Of a stretch of DNA of 64,000 bases, positions 42,491 to 52,241 are shown piece after piece. A program made the position numbers and the translations under genes. The stretch is from positions 310,001 to 374,000 of the forward strand of contig OY760066.1 of NCBI GenBank assembly GCA_963662985.1, read 5' to 3'. A model generated the notes under the pieces. That model ran no database searches and was not told where the DNA came from. It saw only the letters and a list, made by a program, of their open reading frames with translations. How positions within the stretch are numbered: the first letter of the stretch is position 1; each line of letters opens with the position of its first letter. Origin of the DNA: G963662985 sp963662985 (lineage in GTDB: Bacteria > Chloroflexota > Anaerolineae > Anaerolineales > UBA11579).

Positions 42491-43627
42491 TTAGAAAACT
42501 TGCGTGCCTTTTACAAATGTTTTTGTCACAAACAGATCTTTGTTCAAAACAGTCACATTCGCTGTATATCCTTTATCTAACTTTCCATGTGAATCTTGCA
42601 TATGAATAATATGAGCAGGTGTTTCTGTTAACATCACAATCGCATCTTCCAAAGATCGTCCAATCGAAACAATATTTCGTAATGCTTGTTGTTGATTCAA
42701 TGTGCTCCCTGCCAAAGCACCACTCGCCAAACGTGCTGCCCCATCTTTCACAAACACAGGTTGTCCACCCAAAGCATATTCGCCATCTGGCAAACCTGCC
42801 GCTTCCATCGCATCTGTAATCAATGCCACCTTATCAATCCCCTTATGTTCAATTGCAATCCGCAAAGCAGCCGGATGTACATGAATCAAATCCGCAATCA
42901 TCTCCACCGTAGCATCATCCAAATCAAACATCGCCCCCACCACACCTGGTGCTCGATGATCCAACCCTGTCATCGCATTATATAAATGAGTACAGTGGCT
43001 CACACCCCAATCCACACTCTTCACCGCTTGTTCATAAGTGGCACACGTATGTCCAACAATCGCCACAATTCCTTTTTTCTTCAAATACCGAATCAACTCT
43101 TCAGCGCCTTCAATTTCTGGCGCCAAAGTGATCGTCCGCACAACATGTCCAAATTCTCCCACCATCTTTTCAAATGCAGCCACAGATGGTTTTAAAATAT
43201 TATCTGCTTTTTGAGCCCCTTTTTTATCAGGATTAATGAACGGACCTTCAGCATGCACACCCAAAATCTCCGCACCATCCACTTCCGCTTTCATTGCTTC
43301 ATCCACTGCCCAAAGAGCTTGTGTCACATCCATCAAAGGCATCGTCATCGTTGTAGGCAATAATGCGCATGTCCCATTACTAGCCACAAATTTTGCTAAT
43401 TTTGCAATCGATTCAACTTTCCCATCCATCGTATCCACTCCCACACCCCCATGGCAATGAATATCTAAAAATCCTGGCACCACAAATTCATTCGTACAAT
43501 CGATCACTTCATCCGCTTGGTCTACATCGAAAACATCCAAACCTAAAATTTTTCCATCTTCGACAAACAAATTTCCCTGCACAAATTCTCGATTTAGAAA
43601 AACCTCACCATTTGCAAAACACTTCAT
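42491..43627 (-). CDS. nagA: N-acetylglucosamine-6-phosphate deacetylase
   Basis: 378 residues, normal for NagA. Metal and substrate motifs: FLDIHCHGGVGVDTMDG, HAEGPFINPDKKGA, GHTCATYEQA, HCTHLYNAMTGLDHR, and ALITDAMEAAGLPDGEY with the catalytic aspartate. It removes the acetyl group from GlcNAc-6-phosphate in the cytosol, giving glucosamine-6-phosphate and acetate. The product would normally go to NagB, which is not in the window. It is the second gene of the operon. Identification is secure. Confidence 0.96.
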   Translation of the reverse strand: MKCFANGEVFLNREFVQGNLFVEDGKILGLDVFDVDQADEVIDCTNEFVVPGFLDIHCHGGVGVDTMDGKVESIAKLAKFVASNGTCALLPTTMTMPLMDVTQALWAVDEAMKAEVDGAEILGVHAEGPFINPDKKGAQKADNILKPSVAAFEKMVGEFGHVVRTITLAPEIEGAEELIRYLKKKGIVAIVGHTCATYEQAVKSVDWGVSHCTHLYNAMTGLDHRAPGVVGAMFDLDDATVEMIADLIHVHPAALRIAIEHKGIDKVALITDAMEAAGLPDGEYALGGQPVFVKDGAARLASGALAGSTLNQQQALRNIVSIGRSLEDAIVMLTETPAHIIHMQDSHGKLDKGYTANVTVLNKDLFVTKTFVKGTQVF

Positions 43628-43650
43628 TTAAAACGCTCCTTTATCTGCGC

Positions 43651-45018
43651 CTAAAGTTTAGGTAAACTAGCCGCCGCAATAGATTGCCCTACCCGTCGAC
43701 TTTTTTCATCTGGCAGCTGAATCGTAATTTTTGCTGCCAACTCTGGGAATTCACTCGCCAAAGTTTTTCGAGCACTTTCCAACAAAATTGTGCCACCTTC
43801 TCCAGATGTGGTTCTTCCCATCAACAAAATATGTTTCATATCATAAAAATCAGCATAATGCGCCACTGCATATCCAAAATGCACCCCGATGCTTTCATAA
43901 ATCTGAGCAGCACCTTCGTGACCTTCTGCCATTAACTTTTGTACAACTTTTAATTTTTCAGCAGGAGATAAATTCTCATCCAAAGCAATCCCAGCCGCTG
44001 GTGCCAAACGAATCACACCTTCTTGAGAAAAATAATTTGCCCCCACTCCATAATCCAAAGACCAATCATGCTGAGGCGCATCATCTTGCAAATCCACCGG
44101 CACAAAAGCAAGTTCATTTAATGCTCCCGTAATTGAGCCATTTACATCCACATAACCCGCAGCCTCACTCGTGCCCATCGCTAATCCTAAGATTTGATTT
44201 TCATTTAAAGACATCGCACCAGCCAACGCCGCCACATCTCCATCATTGCGCACTTCCATGGGCACATTGCCATATTTTTCTTGAATATCTAAGAATAAAT
44301 TTTTGATTTTTTTATTAAAGTCATCTTCAGGGATTTGTCGAAACAAAGAGGCGACCATCACTTTATTATCAATATAGATACCAGCAGAACTCACCCCAAT
44401 CGCATCCACAGAAGGCAAATGTGATGCAGCAATTTCAAATGCTCGTTGTATATGTTCCAAATGATAATCCGCATCCGCCGTCACCTTTGGCAACCATGGA
44501 GTCTCATCCGCAAACACCACTTCTCCATTCATCACCGCCGCATATTTATAATCACTTCCCCCCAAATCAATTCCAATCCGATTTCCATTCATATTTCGGC
44601 CAATCGCAATCGGATTTTCCACTACATCAGGTTTAAAATAATCAGCAGAAAATTCCACCACTAATTGTCGTTCATAAACTTTAGACAAAAAATCATAATC
44701 AAAACTACGAACACCATCGGGAGAATAATCTAAAGCAATTTGTTTCCCAATTGTGTCAGATCCCAAAATGGAGATTTTCCATCCTCCATAAATCCATAAC
44801 ATGGATTTTACTAATCTTTCAATATATAAATAATTTTCTTTTTCTTTATTATGGGCTTTAGAATAAATAAAAGTAGAAAAAACTGCCAATACACCATTTT
44901 CTCTTTCCAAACACACACACACCGGCACCTTATCGTCGGTTTTTTTCACACTAGCTCTAAATTCTCTATTGAATAATGAAATTGGGCGAAACGCTGAATC
45001 AAGAATCGGTTGGATCAT
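43651..45018 (-). CDS. ROK-fold protein with 140-residue N-terminal extension (first gene of operon)
   Basis: 455 residues from the ATG at 45018 (GAGGT 8 nt upstream; the TTG at 45021 is out-competed). The C-terminal two thirds form a ROK fold: RIGIDLGGSDYKYAAVMNG, VDAIGVSSAGIYID, VRNDGDVAALAGAMSL and ILGLAMGTSEAAGYVD. The zinc-binding cysteine group typical of ROK kinases is absent. The first 140 residues have no recognised domain (SVKKTDDKVPVCVCLERE, FDYDFLSKVYERQLVVEF). It heads the operon, just downstream of the promoter at 45070-45098. It may be a kinase for an unusual amino sugar or an anhydro sugar, or a sensor; not decided. Confidence 0.7.
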   Translation of the reverse strand: MIQPILDSAFRPISLFNREFRASVKKTDDKVPVCVCLERENGVLAVFSTFIYSKAHNKEKENYLYIERLVKSMLWIYGGWKISILGSDTIGKQIALDYSPDGVRSFDYDFLSKVYERQLVVEFSADYFKPDVVENPIAIGRNMNGNRIGIDLGGSDYKYAAVMNGEVVFADETPWLPKVTADADYHLEHIQRAFEIAASHLPSVDAIGVSSAGIYIDNKVMVASLFRQIPEDDFNKKIKNLFLDIQEKYGNVPMEVRNDGDVAALAGAMSLNENQILGLAMGTSEAAGYVDVNGSITGALNELAFVPVDLQDDAPQHDWSLDYGVGANYFSQEGVIRLAPAAGIALDENLSPAEKLKVVQKLMAEGHEGAAQIYESIGVHFGYAVAHYADFYDMKHILLMGRTTSGEGGTILLESARKTLASEFPELAAKITIQLPDEKSRRVGQSIAAASLPKL

Positions 45019-45069
45019 CAAGCAACACCTCTAGATATGTATTTGTAAGTTTACTATACTAACTATCAC

Positions 45070-45098
45070 AGAATAGCAAAAAATAATTTTATTGTCAA
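45070..45098 (-). promoter_or_regulatory. Promoter of the amino-sugar operon
   Basis: On the minus strand TTGACA (45098-45093), 17-nt spacer ending TGC, and TATTCT (45075-45070) make a strong extended promoter. An imperfect palindrome (GTTAGTATAGTAAAC) follows in the leader near 45048-45062, a possible site for the ROK regulator. Confidence 0.8.
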
Positions 45099-45135
45099 GA
45101 AATACTAATTCTGGATAGAAAAAAGGTGATTTAAA

Positions 45136-45166
45136 CAACAAAAGGCAGACGTTCTGCCTTTTGTTG
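45136..45166. other. Strong stem-loop between two divergent genes
   Basis: Perfect 14-bp stem CAACAAAAGGCAGA/TCTGCCTTTTGTTG with loop CGT, flanked by A/T runs on both sides. It resembles a bidirectional terminator but lies between divergently transcribed genes, upstream of both promoters, where no transcript should end. Confidence 0.5.
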
Positions 45167-45307
45167 CAAAAAGGTGTAAAAAAATGAATATGTACTATTG
45201 TAACACTAACCTCCAAATTTTCAAAATTAATCTCAAAACAAAAATCGCTTTTTTTTATCAAATATCATATAATAAAACCAGAAATCAAACAAAAGAGAGG
45301 ATTTTTT

Positions 45308-46948
45308 ATGGATATCACCAAAATTTCACCCCTAAACACCGGTTATTTATGCACTGGTTACCAAATTGAAAAAGGACTGGGTGAAAAAGTTGCTATGCGC
45401 TTAATCCAACCAGATCTATCTTTCTCAGACATCACCTTCAAAGAGCTAGATCAAAAATCAAATCAATTTGCTAATGTCATCAAGCAAATTGGGCTTCAAC
45501 CACAAGAAATAATGACCATCTATCTTCCTGTTGGCATTCCAGAGTTATACACAGGCTTTCTCGGCATCTTAAAAGCTGGAGGAATTGCTTGTAATGTCTT
45601 TTCAAATATGGGCAAAGACGCTCTTTATACCCGCCTCGAAGATAGTGCTTCCACATACTTACTCACCAAAAAATCACTCTATAAGCGTCTAAAAACAATA
45701 ATAGATGATTTACCATCTTTAAAAAAGATCATTCTTGTTGATTTACATCAAGATGAACAAGATGAAACCGAAGAGAATCCAAAAGTCGTTAACCTTCAAA
45801 AACTTCTCGTTTCAGCATCTCAAGAATTTTCTCCCGTACACAATGATCTTGAAACACCCTATGTATTACATTACACATCTGGCTCCACAGGCAAACCCAA
45901 AGGTGTCATCCATGTCCAACAAGCCATCGTTCATCAACTTCGCACCATCGAAGAAGTCCTCCAACTCAACGAAAACGACATCTACTGGTGCACCGCAGAT
46001 CCCGGATGGGTCACCGGCACCACCTATGGCATCACCGCCCCCTGGATGAGTGGCGTCACCCAAATTGTCAATGCAGGTGGCTTCAATCCCGTCGATTGGT
46101 TCCAAATCGTACAAGATCAAAAAATTACTGTCTGGTATACAGCCCCCACTGCGTTAAGAATGCTGATGCGCGAAGAAGATAAATTTAAAGGGAAATTTGA
46201 TCTCTCCAATCTCGACCGTATGTATTCAGTCGGAGAGCCGCTTAATCCAGAAATTATCCGTTGGGTAAAAAAGACCCTCGATAAACAAATCTATGACACT
46301 TGGTTCCAAACAGAAACCAATGCCATCATGATCTCAAATCGCCCCGGACTTCCCGTCAAAGACGGTTCCATGGGCAAACCCCTCAGCACCATCCAACCTC
46401 GTATTGGTGACGACCAAGCCCAAGCACTGCCCGCCAACAAAACTGGCCGCCTGCTCGTCAAAGCTGGTTGGGAATCAATGATGCGGGGGTATTGGAATAA
46501 TGAACAAGCCTATCAAAAGAAATTTGAAAATGGCTGGTACGACACAAATGATCTCGCCTATCAAGACCAAGATGGCTACTATTGGTTTGTCGGTCGCAAT
46601 GATGATGTCATCAACACCTCCGGTCATCTCGTTGGTCCATTTGAAGTCGAAAGCGCCCTCTTAGAGCTGGATGAAATTGTCGAAGCTGCCGTCATTGGCG
46701 CCCCCGATCCCATGCTCTTCGAAAAAGTGGTCACCTTCATCGTTCTAAAAAATGGTGCCGAATGGAACCGAAAACTTGAAATCGCCATCCGCATCCACAT
46801 CACCAACAAACTCGGTCCCATTGCAGTTCCCCTTGATTACATCATAATGAACGATCTTCCTAAAAATCAAAGCGGCAAAATCCTCCGTCGCGTCCTTAAA
46901 GCCAATTACCTCGGTGAAGACGCTGGAGACACATCGACAATGGCATAA
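45308..46948 (+). CDS. AMP-forming acyl-CoA (acetyl-CoA) synthetase
   Basis: 546 residues of the ANL superfamily, short AcsA type. Motifs: YVLHYTSGSTGKPKGVIH (ATP loop), YDTWFQTETNA, GWYDTNDLAYQDQDGYYWFVGRNDD (hinge) and LPKNQSGKILRRVLKA with the catalytic lysine. It makes acetyl-CoA (or another short acyl-CoA) from the acid, ATP and CoA. AGAGAGG precedes the ATG, and TATAAT at 45268-45273 is a likely -10. It stands alone, convergent with the acyl-carrier-protein gene. It gives the cell an acetate-scavenging route opposite in direction to PduL-AckA. Confidence 0.9.
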   Translation: MDITKISPLNTGYLCTGYQIEKGLGEKVAMRLIQPDLSFSDITFKELDQKSNQFANVIKQIGLQPQEIMTIYLPVGIPELYTGFLGILKAGGIACNVFSNMGKDALYTRLEDSASTYLLTKKSLYKRLKTIIDDLPSLKKIILVDLHQDEQDETEENPKVVNLQKLLVSASQEFSPVHNDLETPYVLHYTSGSTGKPKGVIHVQQAIVHQLRTIEEVLQLNENDIYWCTADPGWVTGTTYGITAPWMSGVTQIVNAGGFNPVDWFQIVQDQKITVWYTAPTALRMLMREEDKFKGKFDLSNLDRMYSVGEPLNPEIIRWVKKTLDKQIYDTWFQTETNAIMISNRPGLPVKDGSMGKPLSTIQPRIGDDQAQALPANKTGRLLVKAGWESMMRGYWNNEQAYQKKFENGWYDTNDLAYQDQDGYYWFVGRNDDVINTSGHLVGPFEVESALLELDEIVEAAVIGAPDPMLFEKVVTFIVLKNGAEWNRKLEIAIRIHITNKLGPIAVPLDYIIMNDLPKNQSGKILRRVLKANYLGEDAGDTSTMA

Positions 46949-46950
46949 AA

Positions 46951-46983
46951 AATAAAAGCTAGTGAAATTCACTAGCTTTTATT
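46951..46983. terminator. Bidirectional terminator between convergent genes
   Basis: Arms AATAAAAGCTAGTGAA and TTCACTAGCTTTTATT around one base, with A and T runs outside, placed between the stops of the acyl-CoA synthetase (plus) and acyl carrier protein (minus) genes. Confidence 0.9.
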
Positions 46984-46985
46984 TT

Positions 46986-47225
46986 TTATTTTTCAGAAAT
47001 TTTCTTCTCAACCAAGTCCATCAAAGCACCCACATCTGGTAAATTCATCACTTCCCACTGTGCAAATTCAATCTCAAAGTGATCTTCCACAGCCATCAAC
47101 ATTGTCACATGAGAAAGTGAATCCCAACCTTCAACATCATTTGCTGTCGTCTCACGAGTTAAAATAATATCCCCATCCTCAAATACAGTACGAAAAACAG
47201 TGGTTAATTCATCTTTAATATTCAT
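46986..47225 (-). CDS. Acyl carrier protein
   Basis: 79 residues, four-helix ACP length. The phosphopantetheine attachment serine is in GWDSLSHVTML, the usual DSL context. It follows the large membrane-protein gene by 36 nt and has a strong AAGGAG site. A general fatty-acid ACP normally sits with fab genes; none are here, so this is more likely a dedicated carrier, as DltC-type proteins are for wall modification. That reading is tentative. The partner could be the synthetase convergent to it, though that has acetyl-CoA-type features. Confidence 0.88.
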   Translation of the reverse strand: MNIKDELTTVFRTVFEDGDIILTRETTANDVEGWDSLSHVTMLMAVEDHFEIEFAQWEVMNLPDVGALMDLVEKKISEK

Positions 47226-47261
47226 AAAAACTCCTTCATAACTTGAATATAACTATATAAA

Positions 47262-49712
47262 CTAGAATTCTGCATTTAATATTTCATCAATATTCTCAAT
47301 ATCACTTTGATAAAGATACCATTGTTGACCATCATAAAAAATATATTCATATATTATTATTTTATTTCTTTTTATTCCTAATGCAATAATATCTGTCTCA
47401 TGTGGTAATACAGGAATTTGATTATTTTTTAACGGAATATATATATTATTTATATCCCGATTTAATATCTTTGAATATAAAACATCACTAACATATGTTT
47501 GCGTATCAAAATAATATAAATCTTTCCCATAAATATACGGATATAACGCAACTCCTGAAAAAATAAAGTGATTTTCACTTTCACTCAACCAATCATCAAT
47601 CAAAGTTTCGTCAAAACCATATTGTCGATAAGCTGAAACAAATTCCTTTTTTAATTGATCTTCATGATTATAGTACTGTATCTTTTTAATATGAAATTCT
47701 GGGAACAAAGCCATTAAAACAATCAATGTTAATAAACCAAAATAAATTGGTTTCTCAAATGAAATACTTTTCTTACCAGCTTTTATAGAATTTTCTTTTT
47801 GTTTCATCAATGAAGGTAACAAAAGCTGAATGAAACTATATAAACCAGCGCCGTAATAAAAAATCATAACCCAATCAATTGGATAAATATAGCGCCCTCC
47901 AGAAGTCTGGGCAGCCCCTAATGACAGCACATATCCCCCAAACACCATCAACGGCACCAAACTAATCCATCCTTTCTTCTTCCACAAAAACACAACCCCT
48001 CCAACAACCAAAACTATATTTATTATCAGGATTATCCATAGCCTCAAAGATAGGTTGTTAAAATTCCAATCAGAAGACCAAAAATCTAAATCTAAAAATG
48101 TTTTATCCGCCTGCCAAAACAACACCATCTTTGATGGCAAGACCAAAAAAGAGCGCACAATTGAATTTAAAAGATGATTAATGGATGAAAATAAAATCCC
48201 TGCAGAACCCACTCCATCAGCAACTGTAGATGTCGTTTCAGTAACAGCTGTTTCATTGATAGCTGTGATTTCTTTATGAAATCCCAAAAATCGGAAAATT
48301 ACAGACTGAATTTTAGAATAAAAAATCACATCGCCAGAATATATAAAACGATAAAATTGCCAACTTGCAAACAAAATCACATAATTCGCAATAAACCAAA
48401 TATATTGTTTCAGTTCATTTCGTTTCTGTGCAACAAAATAAATCCCCAAAACGAGCACAACCATACCAATCACAATCAAAGCATTTAAACGCGTAAGGCT
48501 AGCCAAAAAGAACAATGTTGAACTAATCAATCCATAATAAACTTTTGAAGGATTTTTTAGAGATAAAACCAAAAACACACTCGCCCACACTAAAAATAAT
48601 AACATTGGAACTTCTGACATCAAAGCATGGAGATTAATATTTGGCATTAAATTACTAAACACAATCCCATTTTTCTGTTGAAAAATTACCAACAAAGCAA
48701 CCACAAAACCAAATACATCATTCCCTAGATGTTTTCCTAAATAAAAAATTCCTGTTGGTAATAAAAGCATCAAACTCATTTGAACAGCAAAAAAATTTCC
48801 ATAATCATTTCCCACAAATAATCGATAAATATTCAATAGAAATGGCATCACTTCTTTTGTACCAGTATAGCCAAATCCATATCTCAAATATTCACTACGG
48901 AAATCAAAAGTTTGTGCATCCCAATTCGGATAAAATTCCCAATTAGGTTCTGAAGGGTGTAAATAAAAACGAGAATTTAAATCCAACTGCCAATTCCAAA
49001 CCAAACAAGCCACCCCAATAATCACAATTGAATAGACAACCTCTTTTACCCAACCAGCCACCTTCACTCGCTCAAATACCCATCTCAATAAAATTGCACT
49101 TACCAATGCAATTACCACTTGAAAAAATAGTAAAGGATTGCCAGTTTCATTCCATAAATATACTTCTTGAGTGGTTAAAAAACCAAATACCCTTGCTCCA
49201 AAAACAAATATCAACAAAATTCCAAAACTAATTCCAATAACCCACCCAAATTGTTTTTGATGCCAAACAAACAACTCACTAACATCGGCAAACACCAACA
49301 TCACAAACAGCAAATCAATTCCCAAAATCATCATCGAAAAAAACAAATAAAACAATTTTGAAAACATTCCCCAAATCCGCAAATCCGCCCCTATCATCTC
49401 AATCCCTGCGAATAATGCTAAAAATAAAAAGATTCCTAATCCTATTTTGAAAAACAATTCATTTTTTAAAGGTTTATTCTTAATCCATTTTCGAACAATC
49501 GATCGCTCTTTAAGTACCAATGAATGCAATCCTACAAATAAAACCAAAATAACAAATTGAGCCAACAATAAAATTGTCTTCGGTAAACTATATTGAAAAA
49601 TAAACGCAGATTCAATTGATTGGTCTTGTAAAGAAAAAAATACCAATCCTACTAAAAGAACCATTCCTATGCTAAAACCTATCCAAATTAATTGTTTTTG
49701 TTTTTTGATCAT
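47262..49712 (-). CDS. Large polytopic membrane protein, GT-C glycosyltransferase-like
   Basis: 816 residues with about 14 membrane helices spread over the first 660 residues and a soluble C-terminal part of about 130 residues (FHIKKIQYYNHEDQ onward). Size, helix spacing and the outside loop SEPNWEFYPNWDAQTFDF after an early helix block resemble lipid-linked-sugar-dependent GT-C glycosyltransferases; no unambiguous catalytic DxD can be assigned. It starts 9 nt after the DnaA_N gene stop (AAGGT site) and is followed by the ACP gene. It may glycosylate or otherwise modify a surface polymer. Function uncertain. Confidence 0.6.
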   Translation of the reverse strand: MIKKQKQLIWIGFSIGMVLLVGLVFFSLQDQSIESAFIFQYSLPKTILLLAQFVILVLFVGLHSLVLKERSIVRKWIKNKPLKNELFFKIGLGIFLFLALFAGIEMIGADLRIWGMFSKLFYLFFSMMILGIDLLFVMLVFADVSELFVWHQKQFGWVIGISFGILLIFVFGARVFGFLTTQEVYLWNETGNPLLFFQVVIALVSAILLRWVFERVKVAGWVKEVVYSIVIIGVACLVWNWQLDLNSRFYLHPSEPNWEFYPNWDAQTFDFRSEYLRYGFGYTGTKEVMPFLLNIYRLFVGNDYGNFFAVQMSLMLLLPTGIFYLGKHLGNDVFGFVVALLVIFQQKNGIVFSNLMPNINLHALMSEVPMLLFLVWASVFLVLSLKNPSKVYYGLISSTLFFLASLTRLNALIVIGMVVLVLGIYFVAQKRNELKQYIWFIANYVILFASWQFYRFIYSGDVIFYSKIQSVIFRFLGFHKEITAINETAVTETTSTVADGVGSAGILFSSINHLLNSIVRSFLVLPSKMVLFWQADKTFLDLDFWSSDWNFNNLSLRLWIILIINIVLVVGGVVFLWKKKGWISLVPLMVFGGYVLSLGAAQTSGGRYIYPIDWVMIFYYGAGLYSFIQLLLPSLMKQKENSIKAGKKSISFEKPIYFGLLTLIVLMALFPEFHIKKIQYYNHEDQLKKEFVSAYRQYGFDETLIDDWLSESENHFIFSGVALYPYIYGKDLYYFDTQTYVSDVLYSKILNRDINNIYIPLKNNQIPVLPHETDIIALGIKRNKIIIYEYIFYDGQQWYLYQSDIENIDEILNAEF

Positions 49713-49721
49713 AGTAATACC

Positions 49722-52175
49722 TTAATCGTTTTCCCCACCAATCAACCGATACAACAATTCATCCAACTTCGCATCCTGCGCCCCCCCCATCACAATACGC
49801 CATTCATAGTCTCCGAGCACATTCATTTGCAAAGCATTGTGAATATGTTGAATCAATCCTTCAGCGGGAAGACTTGCTAATTCCCCGTATTGGTCCGTCA
49901 ATCCTTTTGGATTTTCCAACAATCGAGTAATCACATATCCCATTCCTAATCGTTCTCCTCTCGGAGACGCTATAAATAATAACATAGATATCAATGCCTG
50001 TACGGAAACCCTAGCATCTTTTAATTCTTGTTGTTTCATAAAACTTACATTGCAACGATTTAAGATCTCAAAGAAATCAAATTCAACTTTTCTCTCTCTT
50101 CCTTCCCCACCTTCCCCGTCAAGGGGAACAGTAGAGTGGTTAAGAGAATCAGAATTAACAACCGCAATAGATTTTATTTCACCCGATACGTATTTAATTA
50201 AGTATTTAAATATTGTCCCACATTCATCAACTCCACCCAGTTGCTTAGTATTCGATTCATTATCACCCTGTATTGTGATTGTCCCAATTTCAATACCACC
50301 ATCTAAACCGATTGTTTTTAATTCAGCAACTGCTGCGTTCAAGAAAGTTGTTAATTCAATAACACCGTCAAATTCGAATATCCCGGATTCAATAAGAGTC
50401 TTTTCCAAGAAACTCCTTAATTCATTATCACCATTCTCTGTGAATGTCCCTTTTTCATTAATACCTATATTAATCGCCTCATGCATTACACAATCATCAT
50501 AACCAAGTGATTCAATATTCGAACGCTTCTGTTGAGTAGAATCAGGGAGTAATAATTCAACTGAGCTAGTTTGAATCTGAATTTCATACATATCTTCAGC
50601 ATCATTGAACAGGTGAAGTTCTGGATTCTCTTGGAATAGCACGCTTAGTAGCTTTTTTTGTAACGCTGTAACTGGTACAAAATGTAATTTTTGTTCTCCC
50701 ACCACAATTAAACTATGCGAAGTTTCTTTCGTCCCTTTCTGCATAAGCGAAATCAACATACTTTTTAATTGTGCCGAATAAAGCACTTTATACAAATCAA
50801 CTGGTGCAATCAGCTCATTCATTACAGTTTCAAACTTCCGTGATACAGATTGATCTTTGCGTTTCACACTATCCATCAGCGCCAAATACAAGTTAATCCA
50901 CTCAGGTTTTCCTGCTCGTGTTTTGCCTTCTTTAAACCACAGAGAAATGGATTGTGGATTTTTCACTCGTAAATAATACGCAAGTTCTGGAAATCCGTGC
51001 GCATAGCTAAAAACACTTCGTACTTCACCAGTTTCCGTATTTTGATAACAACGTTTACGTGCCAAAATAACTGCCCAAGCTTTTTGCGCGCCCAGTAACC
51101 CCACCCAATGATCAATAAAGTACCAAGGAATGAACACATGTCCAAAATGCAGCAGTATTTGGTTTTGCAAGCTATCAATCAACGGCTGTAATAATGCCCC
51201 CAGATTTTCAAGCATTTCTTCTTCTAACAAGTCATGGATCAGATGCACCAAAAACACAGGCATATCATTCTCATCTGCAATTGTCCCAGCTCTCTCTTTT
51301 TTGCGAATATCAGAATACCCTAATAATATAGGTACTGTGGTTTGCAGCGCAACTCGCAAGGTTTCAATCGGGTTTTTTTCAAAGTCGTGAGCCAACAACC
51401 ACTCACGTAAATACGAAGCGTCTTCAGGCGTCAATGGCATCGTATGTTGCACAAAATAATGATTGGCCTCGCGTTTTAACTTCACTTCTTGATTAACCGT
51501 CACATGACGATACTTTCGGCCTTGTTCATCTCGATAATGTGCTTGCGTGCCCGCGGGTACGTTTTCACGTTCCAAGTTCACAAAATGTTTCAAATATGGA
51601 TTATCACCAATTTGTTTCCAAAACGTATTCTTACTTAATCCAGACCAACGCACCGCATCTTTTGCCCGAATTGGGATTGCGCCTTCGGGGTGATTATTGA
51701 AAAAAGATAATTGGAAACATGCTGTATATACCCATCCAGCTTGTGGTCCAAGATAGGGTAAATGTTCCAAGAAATACCCTGGTAAAACCACCACTCTTGT
51801 TGGAGTAACAGTTTTTTCATAGATACCTTCATATGAAGGTGTAATTTTCAATTCAGATGGAATTTCATTGATTTCGTTTTGAGTGGTCGCGGTTAGAGAA
51901 TTGGTATCCTGATAGTCTTCATTACGTATCACTTCAAAGCGCACAGTCGTGGGAATTGCCTCACTAGAATTATAATCTTTTAAAAAACGTGCAATCGGAC
52001 TCGTCAGCCGCATCTCGCAATATTTTTTAACTTGAAGAGTTGGCACGCCAATGCAAACAGCGTCTGCGTCAATGGAGAGCAAACGCGCATTTTTGATATT
52101 TTGTTCAAATGTTACGGCAGGCAGAGTAGCATGAAGTTCGTCAAGAATTGCTTGCCAAATAGCATTGCGGTCCAA
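49722..52175 (-). CDS. Large protein with N-terminal DnaA-N-like domain
   Basis: 817 residues from a TTG start. Residues 1-70 (IWQAILDELHATLPAVTFEQ, then VCIGVPTLQVKKYCEMRLTS) match the DnaA N-terminal domain, which in DnaA contacts helicase. A helix-turn-helix-like part near 190 (IPIRAKDAVRWSGLSKNTFWKQI) follows, and then about 600 residues I do not recognise, rich in charged helices. No AAA domain or Walker motifs exist in this chain, but an AAA ATPase is encoded immediately upstream, so the pair could divide the DnaA-type functions: initiator-like scaffold plus motor. A replication or mobile-element role is inference. A candidate antisense RNA covers its leader. Confidence 0.6.
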   Translation of the reverse strand: MDRNAIWQAILDELHATLPAVTFEQNIKNARLLSIDADAVCIGVPTLQVKKYCEMRLTSPIARFLKDYNSSEAIPTTVRFEVIRNEDYQDTNSLTATTQNEINEIPSELKITPSYEGIYEKTVTPTRVVVLPGYFLEHLPYLGPQAGWVYTACFQLSFFNNHPEGAIPIRAKDAVRWSGLSKNTFWKQIGDNPYLKHFVNLERENVPAGTQAHYRDEQGRKYRHVTVNQEVKLKREANHYFVQHTMPLTPEDASYLREWLLAHDFEKNPIETLRVALQTTVPILLGYSDIRKKERAGTIADENDMPVFLVHLIHDLLEEEMLENLGALLQPLIDSLQNQILLHFGHVFIPWYFIDHWVGLLGAQKAWAVILARKRCYQNTETGEVRSVFSYAHGFPELAYYLRVKNPQSISLWFKEGKTRAGKPEWINLYLALMDSVKRKDQSVSRKFETVMNELIAPVDLYKVLYSAQLKSMLISLMQKGTKETSHSLIVVGEQKLHFVPVTALQKKLLSVLFQENPELHLFNDAEDMYEIQIQTSSVELLLPDSTQQKRSNIESLGYDDCVMHEAINIGINEKGTFTENGDNELRSFLEKTLIESGIFEFDGVIELTTFLNAAVAELKTIGLDGGIEIGTITIQGDNESNTKQLGGVDECGTIFKYLIKYVSGEIKSIAVVNSDSLNHSTVPLDGEGGEGRERKVEFDFFEILNRCNVSFMKQQELKDARVSVQALISMLLFIASPRGERLGMGYVITRLLENPKGLTDQYGELASLPAEGLIQHIHNALQMNVLGDYEWRIVMGGAQDAKLDELLYRLIGGEND

Positions 52176-52241
52176 AAAGAAACCATCCTTTTCTTCTTAG
52201 CTGAAATTAATCCCAAAATAAGAAGCAATGCTAGGAAACGC

